Source: Hexactinellida sp. DTS-2022 (lineage: Eukaryota; Porifera; Hexactinellida). From it: a stretch of DNA of 64,000 nt. The DNA is taken from positions 2,046,001 through 2,110,000 of the forward strand of contig JAPNXP010000008.1 in assembly GCA_028753945.1 (NCBI GenBank), given 5' to 3'. Shown here one piece after another: positions 32,721-44,145 of the stretch (position 1 is the first letter of the stretch; each line of letters starts with the position of its first letter). The position numbers were made by a program, and so were the translations under genes. The notes below the pieces were generated by a model. That model worked only from the letters and a program-made list of their open reading frames with translations. It was not told the DNA's origin and did not search any database.

Positions 32721-34139
32721 TAATAATGATTATTTAATCATAGACTATAGTAGGATACTACAACTATTTAACACTACTCTAAGCAGCAAAGTTTCAAAAT
32801 TGTTCGCTTATTTTCTGGGTGGCCTTTCTGCCTTACAGATAAGCCTAACTAGACCATTTATGATAGGGGTATAAAATTTAGGCAGGAGAAAGAGAATCGA
32901 ACTTCGAATTCTCAATTTTTCATTCAATTCCAGTATTACATCGAACTTAGTGTATTTGTTATTTTTCCATTTAAACTTTACTACATTGAATTCAAATCAA
33001 AGTATGTTTAAAGAGTTGCTTAGGATTTTCATGTAGGTACTAGGTAGACTCCATGGGTCTCCATGGATAGCGAACCGACTCGAATATTGCTTACTGCATT
33101 ATGTATTTACAAGTGTTTACTACTGGGTGGCAGTGTTGCCGTCGATATGGGAATACCCACAGCATTTCCATATGATGGGAATGGGGAAAATTTTCATGCT
33201 ATGTTAATTCCCGCGAGTTGAAATCCTATGGGAATGCTCTTTGCTGCGGGGTCATGTAAAGAATAAGAAATTCTATTTAATAAAACGAAAACATGTTCCA
33301 AAGTATTCATAAATTTGGAAGCATACGAAAGAATGTGTCATCCATCCTGTCTGTGAGCTGTTTTGTAATATATATTATGTATTATTGACTTGTAGTATGA
33401 TCTAACTAACATCAACTGTGTAGTTAGGCTGGTCACGGGCTGATCTATAAAGCTGAATTGCCAGCCTGAAAAATGATGTAATTTATAATCAGGGCGGGAA
33501 GGAGCTGTTACAGCTAACAGCAAATATAACAGCCAACTGTAGTTTAACTAGTAACATTAAATGCGCATTAACAGCATATTAATGGTCTGATATTTACATT
33601 AATCTCCTTTTGATCTCATAGGAGACATTCTATAATAATTGGGATCGAAATTCAACTGTGAAAGAACGATTTGCAATTACTGGGCCCTCTTAATTAAAAG
33701 CGAATAGTTTCTTATTTCTAGAAACTAAAAAAAAGCTGCTAAATACAATTTTAGCTTATGTGGATTAAATATACTGACAATTGTCAAGTGTACTTTTGTG
33801 TAAGCAGGTGAATAGATAAATTTTAAGTAGTGTGGCGCTTACACCGCAAGCAGAGTAATATACTATATGTATAGTATGGGGGCTATGGGCATATAGTTCA
33901 CAGTTTGTATAATATCTGGAGTGATTAAAACTCCTCTACCCCCCCTTATCTACACCCATCGTAAGTGTTTCCAGATACTCTATACTTGAAAAATTTACTG
34001 AAAATTGGCTTGATAAAAAAGAAGGATTGTAAAAAATAAGCTGTAAACAGCAAGAGTAATGCTGTTAACAGTTAACAGAAAAATAGGCTATTACAACATT
34101 TCTAACACTCCTGTTTATAATTAAATAATTATTATTACG
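32721..34139. other. no gene recognised (spacer of the large inverted repeat)
   Basis: AT-rich sequence with short self-similar patches: GGGAATGC/CATTCCCA words at about 33150-33240 and AACAGC words at about 33500-33530 and 34045-34080. No coding region or terminal repeats are clear. Confidence 0.4.
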
Positions 34140-36490
34140 GAATTAAAAAATTGCACCCTGTGCCGACGCATGTTCCTTTGGTGGCACTATATTTTGTTGG
34201 TTGTTTATTGATAGTGCCTCCAAAGGAACATGCTGTCAGCACTGCTGCAATTTTGGATTTTTTTTGCCATGTCATCATCACTATGAAGGTGTTAAATTAT
34301 TACAGAAAGGTGTTTCAGTAGGCAACGACCCTTAGAGTGGTGTAAGTTTCCATTTCGCTCACTTCATTTGAGAGATATTCAAGTTTCAGTAGAATATAAT
34401 CTGTGATGACTCAGCATTTTTAAAGTGCGTATTGGGTATTCACCCAACTCCAACCAACCCATGCGAATTATTTAATTCACAAAATTGTAAAAATACATTT
34501 TTTTGACGATGTCATCATCACCTCAAGGTGTCAAGACCCACTTGTATAGGTGGTACGTGCCATAAGGACCAATTGATAAATTTAAAGTTTGTTTCTATCT
34601 TGTATCATCTCTGAGATTAATGAAATTTAGCTAATTAGTATAAATATTTAATTAATAAATTAATAATTTAACATCATTATTATGTACAGCAAAATATATA
34701 AAGTTCAATTATTTGCACTTATTATTAATTTAAATCGAATTTCACTATCATATTTGAATTCAGCGCACTCGATAACCCCAATAATCCAATTGGAACCGTC
34801 TATAAGTTAAATACAAAAGGAATTAATTATAATAAATTCACCTCAGTACATTAATTGTGCAAAAAGAATATTCTCGCCGAATAAATATAATCACTTAATC
34901 TGTCGTTGTTGTGGAATGTAAAATCTTAACGGTTCTATCATAAACCATCTTTAGTTTAATGCCATTCATTCATTACTTATTGATAATAAATTAAATTATT
35001 AGTTATTTATTTTAGCAATGTTATCCACGGTGAGTTGAGTAAAGTCAACAAATTCCTTATATAAATTTATTTAATTTAATCCATTGTATAGTAATGCTAG
35101 AATTAAATAGAAGCCAGCTGGAATTTATAAGTTAAATCAATATAATTATCGCAAGTTGAATCACTAGAGTAGGATTTAACAAGTTAAATCAATATAATTA
35201 TCGCAAGTTGAATCACTAGAGTAGGATTTAACAAGTTAAATCAATATTTTATTACAAGTTGAAACAATAGAATTAGATTTAACACTTTACTGAAATTGAA
35301 GTGTGAGTAAACAAAGAAATTTCAACTCCCATTTATGGCAGAAATTGACCCCTTTATTGGAAAATTTATTCTCCCATCAGACGCAGAATTTTATGGCGAA
35401 TCCAAATATGAAATAAAATTTGGGGGTTTAGTAAAACATATTTTGAGTTATAGACCAGACAAATTTTTAAAGGTGTTAAAGATGTGTTAAAAATTTGTTA
35501 ACGAAAAATCGTAACCCCAGGTGCAAATTAGACGGTCCCATCGCACCTACATGCCAAGTTTCAGCCCATCAACAATTAAGCTCTGGCCAGGGCACCGTCT
35601 ACGGAGAAAAATAAAATAAAAATAATAATAATAATAAAAAAATCCAAAATTGCAGCCTGTGCCGACGCATGTTCCTTTGGTGGCACTATATTTTGTTGGT
35701 TGTTAATTGATAGTGCCTCCAAAGGAACATGCTGTCGGCGCAGGCTGCAATTTTGGATTTTTTTTCGCCAAGTCATCAACGCCCAAGGTGTGAAGAAGCA
35801 TTTGTAAATTGGTCGGAGTCACAAGGAACGGTAGATAAATTTGAAGTTTGTTTCTATCATAAACCATCTTGAGTTTAATGCCATTCATTCATTATGTATT
35901 GATAATGAGTTATATTATTAGTTATTTATTTTAGCAATGTTATCCACGGTGATTTGAGTTTAGTCAACAAATTCCTTATATTATTATATTTTATTTAATC
36001 CATTGTATAGTAATACTACAATTAAATAGATGCCAGCTGGAATTTATAAGTTGAATCAATTTAATTATCGCAAGTTGAAACAATAGTGAAAGATTTAACA
36101 AGTTAAATCAATATAATTATTACAAGTTGAAACAATGGAATTAGATTTCACAGTTTTACTGAAATTGAAGTGTGAGTAAACAAAGAAATTTCAACCCCCA
36201 TTTATGGCAGAAATAAAACTCTTTTTTGAAAGTTTTCTTCTCCCATCTGACGCAGAGTTTTATGGTGAATCCAAATATGAAATAAAATTGGGGGTTTAGT
36301 AAAACATTTTTTGAGTTATGGACCAGACAAATTTTGAAAGGTGTTAAAGATGTGTCCAAAATTTGTTAATCAAAAATCGTAACCCCAGGTGCAAATTAGG
36401 CGGTCCCATCGCACCTACATGTCAAGTTTCAGCCCATCAACTATAAAGCTCTGGCCAGGGCACCGTCTACGGAGAAAAAATAAAAATAAT
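34140..36490 (-). repeat. tandem dimer of the hairpin-tipped repeat
   Basis: Two head-to-tail units occupy 34140-35635 and 35640-36490. Each begins with a hairpin-forming block of about 110 bp (the TTTGGTGGCACTAT and ATAGTGCCTCCAAAGGAACA halves). It continues through TAGCAATGTTATCCACGGTGA, the AAATCAATATAATTATCGCA repeats and CCATTTATGGCAGAAAT. It ends with CTCTGGCCAGGGCACCGTCT and an A/T simple tail (AAATAATAATAAT). The first unit contains an extra segment (about 34290-34910). Within it, 35131-35270 holds a 52-bp subunit repeated about 2.7 times. Confidence 0.8.
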
Positions 36491-36499
36491 AAAAATAAT

Positions 36500-36612
36500 A
36501 AAGGTAGTGATCCCAATACTGGGCCACTATACTATAGTATAGTCGGCACAGTAATAATAAAGGCAGTGATTCTAATACTGGGCCACTATACTATAGTATA
36601 GTCGGCACAGTA
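36500..36612. repeat. two tandem 18-bp palindromes in a 55-60 bp repeat
   Basis: Two direct copies of a unit containing ACTGGGCCACTATACTATAG and TATAGTCGGCACAGTA. At its core is ACTATACTATAGTATAGT, a perfect 18-bp palindrome. Diverged copies in opposite orientation are at about 37965-38068, flanking the other side of the large inverted repeat. Confidence 0.8.
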
Positions 36613-37535
36613 AAAATTATAGTTTGTATGTACCGAATACACGAGGATAGCAGCTGGCATTCGATCTCTTTCGCAATTACACAAACTCCTTAGTGTTTAT
36701 TGATACAATGTAGTCTAGTCATTAATTGTGTGCAGGTACCAGTGTGTGCCCGCACACACTAATACACTGATTGTGTGCGGTCATACAGCAGTGTGTACCT
36801 GCACACACTAACATGACAGTGTGTGTGGGTACACACCGCAACATAAATACATGTAAAAAATTTACTTGTTTATAATCCAGATTTTTTAGAAAATAAGGAC
36901 GGCGGACGGGATTTTCTTTTTCTTTTTAATTCCATTAATATGAAACAACATATCCAATATCAAATAAAATACATATTCTGATTTAATTTAATTAGAAAAA
37001 CACAAGGCAATGCCCAAAATATAAAAATAATGCTCTAAAATTCTTGACTTATTAAAATTGATACATTAGGAATATTTAACATCAGTCAATAGCTAATATT
37101 TTGCACTATTAAGTTCATAAGTTAATAGTAAATGAATCCGGACGGAGTGTAAAAATTGGGACGGGCGGGAATATTAAACAAGTAATTTATTTTTTGGGCC
37201 TAACTTTTGTAGTATTAGGTTTCAGATATTCGAATTTTTCGAGTAAATGCTCAAAGTTCGAGAGGTTCTATTAATGCTAGCATAAAATGGGTGGTTCTAA
37301 ACAATTCCTTGTTCCAAAATACACCATATAAATTGATTTTAATGAAAAAAAAAAGTTAAAAATATCGGCGATTTTTGGCCCCTGGTCCCCAGGTTTGAAG
37401 GGGTGTAAAAAAATTTCCTCACAGCTTTGGGCTTGCAACTTTTTTTCTATGTTTATTCGGACACAGAAGAAGACGCTAGTGTAGAAATTGTTTGAGACAA
37501 TTTTTGTCGAGGTTTTGAGTTATAATTTCCTGTCT
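36606..37535 (-). mobile_element. right arm of the very large inverted repeat
   Basis: Uninterrupted partner of the left arm, about 0.93 kb. It preserves the empty sites of all three insertions in the other arm. One is TTAA in GCACTATTAAGTTCATAAG at about 37105-37123; another is one copy of the CACGAGGA octamer. It contains the same purine-pyrimidine alternating GTGTGTGC blocks (36725-36840). Confidence 0.88.
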
Positions 37536-38070
37536 ATGGTTAGAAATATTTAATTTCATAGTTTATTGAGTAGTTTTTAGATATATTAATTATTGTTTTA
37601 TTTGAATCTACTTGAAGTTTCTTTAACTTTATTTCATTGCACTATAAATAAATACATTCAATTAACTAGCTTCTTAAATTTATTCCATCTATTTCAAAAA
37701 TATGTTTGTTCGTCCGATTTGTCGGTGTATACATTCAGGGCCGTGTGACATATTTTATCTGCCCAAGTCCACATTGGGAATTTTCAGGGCTATTAGTGAA
37801 ATTTGGAAACCACTGCTAGATAGACGTATTACGGCCGTTGGGAGGGGGTCCACAGAATGTCTACTATTTACTATATGGGGTCCACGGTTTAAAAAGGTTG
37901 GAAATCGCTGATCTAAGGTTATAACAATATTCTTATTTACCAAAACATCGGATTTTTACTGTGCCGACTATATTTTAGTATAGTGGCCCAGTTTTGAAAT
38001 CATAGCCTTTATTATTACTGTGCCGACTATACTTTACTATATTGGCCCAGTATTGAAATCACTGCCTTTG
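37536..38070. other. no gene recognised; hAT-like end and inverted copies of the palindromic unit
   Basis: GGGTCCACGGTTTAAAAAGG then TTGGAAATCGCTG (about 37880-37912) looks like a lone hAT right end. Two units of TGTGCCGACTATA..TATAGTGGCCCAG type are at 37965-38068. No coding region is supported. Confidence 0.45.
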
Positions 38071-38834
38071 TAGTTAGGGAATTTTACCTCAAATTATAGG
38101 TAAAGCTAGAAAAAAATTGTTACCAAACAATTTCTACACTAGAGTCTTCTTCTGGACCCAAATAAACATAGAAAAAAAGTTGCAAGCCCAAACCCGTGAG
38201 GAAATTTTTTACACGGGTTGCATTTTCTGATTTCCATAGTAAATCGCCGACATTTCTGGAGCTAACTTTCTCAAATCAGCTCCAATCAACTTATTGCCGC
38301 CATATTGGTACTCTGCGTTAAATTTCCAGCAATTTGATATATCACATGTCCATATTTGGAAGAATTTTTCCATAGCAACGCTGGAATGTCTTAGGAATGT
38401 GTAAAAATTCCATTATCAAATTGTGTTCCCACTTAATCAAGTGACCCCTCATTCGACTCCATTCAGCTACCTGAGTAAAATTATACACATACCGACACTC
38501 TAAAACGTGATTTTATAAAATTATTCGAGATTTTCGAGATTAGGAAATATTCTTCCAAATATGGACATGTGATATATCAAATTGCTGGAAATTTAACGCA
38601 GAGTACCAATATGACGATAATAAGTTGATTGGAGCTGATTTGAGAAAGTTAGCTCCAGAAATGTCGGCAATATACTATGGAAAATCATAAACTGCAACCC
38701 TCGTAAAAAATTTACTCACGTGTTTGGACTTGCAACTTTTTTTCTTTGTTTATTTGTGTCCAGAAGAAGACTCTAGTTTAGAAATTGTTTGGTAACAATT
38801 TTCTTCAATGTTTTGAGTTAAAATTCCTTAACTA
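38071..38834. mobile_element. palindromic element with arms of about 0.3 kb
   Basis: 38071-38375 and about 38535-38834 are reverse complements with modest divergence: TAGTTAGGGAATTTTA at the left tip, TAACTA at the right tip, CCAAATATGGACATGTGATA near the centre. The tip region (AAATTGTTACCAAACAATTT) is shared with the outer tips of the large inverted repeat. A diverged fragment of the centre is at 58885-59012. No protein. Confidence 0.85.
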
Positions 38835-38849
38835 TTAATATTTTTATTT

Positions 38850-39840
38850 ATTATTATTATTATTATTTTCTCCGTAGACGGTGCCCTGGCATGAGTTTTA
38901 TAGCTGATGGGCTGAAACTTTGCATGTAGGTGCGGATGGACAGTCTAATTTGCACATGGGTTACGATTTTTGATTATTAAATTTTGGGCACATTTTTAAC
39001 AATTTTCAACTTTTGACTGTTCCATCACTCAAAAAATGTTATACTAAAGCCACAATTTTTTTTACTTTTGGATTCACAATAAAATTCTGCGTTTGATGTT
39101 TAAAGAAAAGTTTTTCTAATAGGTTTAATTTATGCCACAAATGGGGTTTGAAATTTCTTTGTTTACTCACACTTCAGTTTCAGTAAAACTGTTAAATCTA
39201 ATTCCATACTTTCAACTTGTAATAAATATATTGATTTAACTTGAAAAAATCTTACTCTATTGTTTCAACTTGCGATAATTATTTTGATTTAACCCGAAGA
39301 TGGCTTGGGGTTTTTAGTATAAATAGTAAAAACCCCAGTTTCATTTTCACTTTCAATTGAAATTGTATTTACTTTCAGTTTCAATTTTCACATTCCGAGT
39401 CAGATTAGGGTTATTAATTAATTAACTAATGAAATCGAGCTGGCTTCAATTTAATTGTAGTATTACTATACAATTAATTAAGGCATTTTAAATTAAATAA
39501 GGAATTTGTTGACTTAACTCAACTCACCGTGGATAACATTGCTAAAATAATTAAATATTTCTATTATTTATTATCTATACATAATTCATTAAACTCAAGA
39601 TGGTATAAGACAGAAACAAACTTCAAATTCATCAATCGTTCCTTTGTCCGTAACAACTTGATAAATGGGTCCAAACACCTTGATGCGTTCATTACATTGC
39701 GAAATAAATGCAAAATTGCAGCTGTGCAGACAGCATTTCCTTCGGAGGCACTCAATTAACCAATCAGTAGCCACCAAAAGATAGTGCCTCAAAGGAACAT
39801 GCGTCGGCACAGTTGCAATTTTGGATTTTTTCAAAATATT
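38850..39840 (+). repeat. hairpin-tipped dispersed repeat (copy IV)
   Basis: Inverted relative to the dimer at 34140-36490. It begins with an (ATT)n tract and AGACGGTGCCCTGGC. It continues through TGCCACAAATGGGGTTTGAA and the TTCAACTTG units. It ends with the hairpin block at 39705-39835 (AATTGCAGCTGTGCAGACAG ... CGGCACAGTTGCAATT). An extra segment (about 39295-39425) starts at GAAGATGGCTTGGGG. Confidence 0.75.
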
Positions 39841-40752
39841 TTGCTTACACTTTACTCAAAATATTCTTCTATTCCCCCATGGGATATGAGTGAGTTATGA
39901 ACCCAACGAAATAGATTTAGTGAATTATTGAATATGCCGATAGTTTAGAACTAATTCATTAAGAAGTTGCAAATCATGCTCTTAAAATTAGCACTAGTTG
40001 AAAACGGATTCCTTTGAAAAGTTCTCTTTTTCTATTGGATATTCTTTATACTTTTTAACTAAAGTGCACAAATCTAAGACAATTTCACAGCCCTGGAGTT
40101 TTATTCTCATCCATCTCTCTATCCCAAAATCTAAATTCTATGTTCTAAATTGCACTATCCACACAAATTCAAGCTATAACGAGTTAATTTAGACCTATAT
40201 GTGTAGGTTATATTTCCGGTAGTGGAGCCGCTCGGGAGCACATTTAATTAACTTTTTAATTAACGATTATCACTAATTAGCTCAACTTGATTTTACCTGT
40301 CGTAGTAATTTTGAAAGATTGTGAATCAATCATTGTCATACCTAATTATCACTGATGAACTATTCTACTATTTGATAAATGTGCGAATTGGTCACCAACG
40401 TCTTCCATGCCGATTTGGAAATTCAATGTGAGTTCAAGAGTTCGATCTAATTCATTTTATTATAGGAGCTATGGCAGAGTTGTTAAGGAAGTTGTCTTTT
40501 AGGCATGCTCAAATATTTATAATTTGATTAGTTTTAAGTTCTTTTCTATTTGTGATAAATTATCGGACTAAGAAAAAGCTAAGATTAAAATTCGCCTTGT
40601 TTTAGTCAGACAGTTCGGTTTTCGAGCAATTTGTCCTGTTTCTGGGTTAGATTTTGTAATTTCCAAATTGTTAATATCTTCAATTATTTATTTTTCTTAT
40701 TTGGAATGTCTCCTGGTGATTTCCCTCTCAAGTATAAAAGTCCAGTACTTGA
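39841..40752. other. no gene recognised
   Basis: AT-rich, with only short open frames lacking family motifs. Confidence 0.4.
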
Positions 40753-40760
40753 TGTGGATA

Positions 40761-40933
40761 CAGTGGCGGCGCTAGCTCGGCTCCACAGGTGGGGCACATG
40801 TGGGGCACAGCCTACCTCAGGAGGGGCACACTAACATTATGTCCCACATGACGTGGGGTTTGAGGTGGGGCACGCTGAAATTTAGGTGGGACATGACCCG
40901 ACCTTGACCTAGCCCACCCTCCCACCGCCCCTG
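40761..40933 (+). mobile_element. GGGGCA-rich hAT-like MITE, copy 3
   Basis: The ends are CAGTGGCGGCGCTAGCTC and CCCTCCCACCGCCCCTG. They are flanked by TGTGGATA (40753-40760) and TGTGGATG (40934-40941), one mismatch. The interior repeats GTGGGGCACA words, as in copies 1 and 2. Confidence 0.9.
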
Positions 40934-41124
40934 TGTGGATGCAATGTATATGGAGTGGTGTAATGATGAAAATGTGTTTATTCTGCAAATTCCATGGCCT
41001 ATACTTATATAGTAATTTAAATTTTAAATTCGAGAAAATGCACTGAATTTTCTTGCATTGACGGTTTTTGATATACCCTAGAAGGTCTTGTCATCCGCAC
41101 TTACAAGAGATCTACGAATAACGC

Positions 41125-41300
41125 GGTACAGTCTTTTCTCTCTAATTGTCCATTTCTCTAATAGTCCACTTTTCTGATGGTCCACTTATTTACTTGTCCA
41201 AATCAACTGTTTATATATTTGTAGTAGTCCATATTCTCTAATAGTGCACTTTGGTCCAATTTCCCACTGGTGGACTATTATAGAGAACAGTGTGTATCTA
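41125..41300. mobile_element. possible Tigger/mariner-like MITE
   Basis: Inward-facing ends TACAGTCTTTTCTCTCTAAT and the complement of CACTGTTCTCTATAATAGTC enclose repeated TCTAATAGTCCA words. Ends match imperfectly, and the TA duplication is not clear on the right. Confidence 0.5.
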
Positions 41301-41424
41301 CAAACCACCATTAATGGCCTAGTGATAAATCCTCCAATAAATTTGACATTAATTTATCCCATACTCACGGTCCAAAACCTATGCGAATCTGAATGATGAA
41401 AGGTATCATTTAAATCAAAGACAG

Positions 41425-42590
41425 TGCTTTAAATTGGGAAACGATATTCTGTCCATTCTTGCTTTGGATTAGGATTATTAACTGATCCAAATAGAGCTGC
41501 ACAACCTAAGTTCGATTCTATAAACGTACAATATGTCGCCAAAATATTTTGCAGAAAAGTCGATAATTCAGCACCGGCTGATTTGACAATGCTTTTTCTC
41601 CAACAATCCATGTCTTTCTGTAGTAAAACTTTAACTTTTTAATTAGCTCATTCTCAATTTCAATAAGATGAAAATCTTCTTGTTCCAAAATTGAGAAAAC
41701 TCCTAATAATTTATCTTCGGGTAATAAAGGCACTGTCATTAGTTTCTGAGCCAATTTGCAAACGTATCATTATTTTTATATAATTTTCCCAGGCCTAAGC
41801 ATAGGCGTAGGCTCCGGTAGGGTAGGTGAGGCCATGGCCCTACCAATAATTTGTCAAGAGCCATCATCTTCTATTAAGTATGATGCAAGTTAGCATAAAT
41901 GGCCCTACCAATCCGGGCAATCCCCATCCCGAGTATACGCCCCTGCTAAGGATTGTGTTTTCTTCCAGATGGCTTGAGTAAATGTTGCCAACGCCCAAAT
42001 TCTTTCATCAGGTAAAATGTTTAAGGTGCTTTTTCGAAATCACTGACAGCAATTTAGGAGATAAATCAGGAATTAGCTCACGTAGCTTTAGTACAACAAG
42101 TGTATCTAGAGCCTCAGTTTTATTCTGCATCACAATGTGCATAGCTGGAATACAATGTGCATGAAACTTTATAAATATTGTAAAGAGTTAATATAAATCG
42201 ACAGTACTGTATAGAACGTTCCATCAAATTGGATTTTTCAACATCTTTCATCTTCTGTAGCATGAAATCAGATGCATATACGTGTATGATTGCATACGAT
42301 CCCTCACTACAGACGCTTCCTCTATATAAATGCACAAAGGGAGTCATGAATATGCTGACGTAAATCTTGAGGATCCCAATGATTGTTGGGAGCATTTTTC
42401 TTCTTCTTTTACACATACTGCTCTGCATTTGTCTAAATGTTACTGATGACTCGCCATTTTTATAGACAGTTTCATCATGGTCATGCTCATGAATTGTTAT
42501 CAACATATGTGATGCGTGGTCTATTTTCATAATTCCTTTACACCCTGACAACTCAGTGTACATCTAATGTCATTTCGTCTCTATATTGGT
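41425..42590 (-). pseudogene. MULE-type transposase remnant with FLYWCH-like finger
   Basis: On the minus strand, near 42545-42470, CKGIMKIDHASHMLITIHEH followed by DHD resembles the second half of a FLYWCH zinc finger (Cys then HxH). Downstream, GLGKLYKNNDTFANW, LMTVPLLPEDKLLGVFSILE and LKFYYRKTWIVGEKA match the C-terminal region of MULE transposases found in many animals (QAIWRK..GL..LY, LPFLP, Y..TW). A MITE (41800-41945) splits the IWKKTQSL and GLGKLY residues. Stops and frameshifts are frequent, and the catalytic core between about 42120 and 42400 is hard to recognise. Confidence 0.55.
41800..41945. mobile_element. MITE of 146 bp with 5-bp target duplication
   Basis: The ends are CATAGGCGTAG on the left and ATACGCCCCTG on the right (diverged inverted repeats), with an inner TAGGGTAGG/GGCCCTACC pairing. 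It is flanked by perfect CTAAG (41795-41799 and 41946-41950). Removing the element and one CTAAG restores an uninterrupted MULE-like reading through the site. Confidence 0.72.
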
Positions 42591-42611
42591 TCTAAATGGA
42601 CAATATACACA

Positions 42612-42766
42612 CAGGGGCGTAGACAACATTTTTAGTTTGGGGGACTTTGTGGGATTAAATAAAAAATTATGACCAAACTATAAATTAGTGTGATCGATTA
42701 GAATTAATAGGAATTTTTTTTGGGGCTTAATATATCCCCCCCCAAACCCCCCTTGTTTACGGCTAT
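42612..42766. mobile_element. possible hAT-like MITE
   Basis: CAGGGGCGTAGACAA at the left faces TTGTTTACGGCTATG at the right, with inner TTTGGGGG and CCCCCAAA words. Flanking octamers do not match, so the call rests on the inverted ends alone. Confidence 0.45.
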
Positions 42767-43489
42767 GACACATAGAATGTATTATTTGGGTATGGGTTAT
42801 CAATCCTAAGGAAGAGATTGGTATGATCATCAAATTTAACAAAATGTCTTTTATATCTAATATGTTATTTATCTTGATGATAGAGTACCGAAATATCTTA
42901 ATTAGTTATGATATCGATTGGGATTATTTATTATTTTGAAATATTTATATGTTATTCAATTATCCAATAACAAAACATTATTATCTTTCTGACTTTCAAC
43001 AGTTTACATAAATTTCTTATTGATTATATTCGCTACAGAAACAATTATTACTACCTATATCACAAATAATCAATGAATTTACAATTAAATCTTGTTATGT
43101 CAGCTCCTTGGATAAATTTTTGTTTCTCTTGGATTCTACTTTTGTATGACAACTTCTCCTAACCATCAGATTAATATGATCGCTTTGAGTTATAAACCTT
43201 ATTAATATATTTCTAACGTTATCATTAAAGGATGTTTACGAGCAAGTTTGTCTCTAGTATAATGGCGTATATGCTTATTTAAAGTTTATATACACTCCTC
43301 AGAGCACAACTTTAACCCGAATCCTTTGTTGTACTTGTCGGTAAGTTCAGTGGTATGTGCCAACAGTTTGTGAAGAGAAGGGGTAATGCTTATCCAGGGG
43401 AAAATTAATTAACATTAAAGTTAATCTAGTAAAGTAAAGTATTTAGTAAAAGCATTTATAATCGAGAATATAGAGCTAACTATTAAGGA
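42767..43489. other. no gene recognised
   Basis: AT-rich sequence without coding support or clear repeat ends. Confidence 0.4.
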
Positions 43490-44095
43490 GTAGAAACTGT
43501 GCGGTAGTAGATAAGGATTTCTAGATATTCTACTAGGCCTAACTTCAATAATCTTTGAGATAATGAGATTATTAGCACTTAATTCTTTATATGGTAACAC
43601 TACACTCATTATCTCAATGATTATTGAAGTTAGGCCAGGAAAATGTATTATCAATGAATAGGATGTTACCAATTGCGGATAGATCAGTACTAACATAGTT
43701 GACATAAAATCGATAGTTTTTGAGTTATGGCTCATTTTAAGAATTATCCATTTCCCTGGCCACCGACGAATGTGTCAACATTCCATTTATAACATCCTCA
43801 TTTTCCAATTTTGAACATTTTTGACGCGTTTAACTATGTTAAAAGTAGGCTATAAAAACACGATAATACACACGAAAAATAGCGATTACGTAATCAAATG
43901 GTGATATATCACAATTCTAAAGGGTATTATGTATGCCTTGATATCATGTTCCTAACTTCCTATATAATTATAATGCATTTCTCAGGTCTGTCATTACTAG
44001 CTAGTGAGATAAATATATGTCAGCTATTAATCAATGACCTTTAAGTAATCCATGGTCCAGCAAAATCTACTCAGTAGTAAGGCCTTATATAACGA
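43490..44095. mobile_element. foldback-family arm and centre, second copy
   Basis: Homologous to the right part of 4203-6496. It has the AATTGCGGATAGATCAGTAC centre, AGCGATTACGTAATCAAATG, CCTTGATATCATGTTCC, and the tip AAGGCCTTATATAACGAAGG. An additional inverted pair GGCCTAACTTCAATAATC / GATTATTGAAGTTAGGCC (about 43532-43637) surrounds a TCATTATCTCA/TGAGATAATGA pair. This copy ends about 50 bp before the USP5 exon acceptor. Confidence 0.72.
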
Positions 44096-44145
44096 AGGTC
44101 ACCGGTAGATTTGTATGGATTCGTTCCTTATTTTTTTTATTATAG

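Larger units (their letters stand above)
3586..44145 (+). other. intron of about 40.5 kb in the USP5-like gene
   Basis: The interval is bounded by a GT donor at 3586 and a pyrimidine-tract AG acceptor ending at 44145. Both are consistent with a phase-1 intron between two exons that are consecutive in the USP5 protein. Apart from one possible RING-like fragment, everything I can recognise inside is mobile DNA or a repeat. Insertions occur in both orientations and are nested up to three deep. The unusual length is explained by transposon accumulation. Confidence 0.82.

Noticed and set aside
38880..38945. Hammerhead ribozyme core suggested by CTGATGGGCTGAAAC
   Set aside because: The conserved bases between CTGATG and GAAAC leave no stem II, and no flanking stems I and III were found.
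42120..42563. Host gene of 147 residues on the minus strand
   Set aside because: The FLYWCH-like residues and the MULE blocks downstream show it is part of a decayed transposase, and the middle part does not resemble a coding domain.
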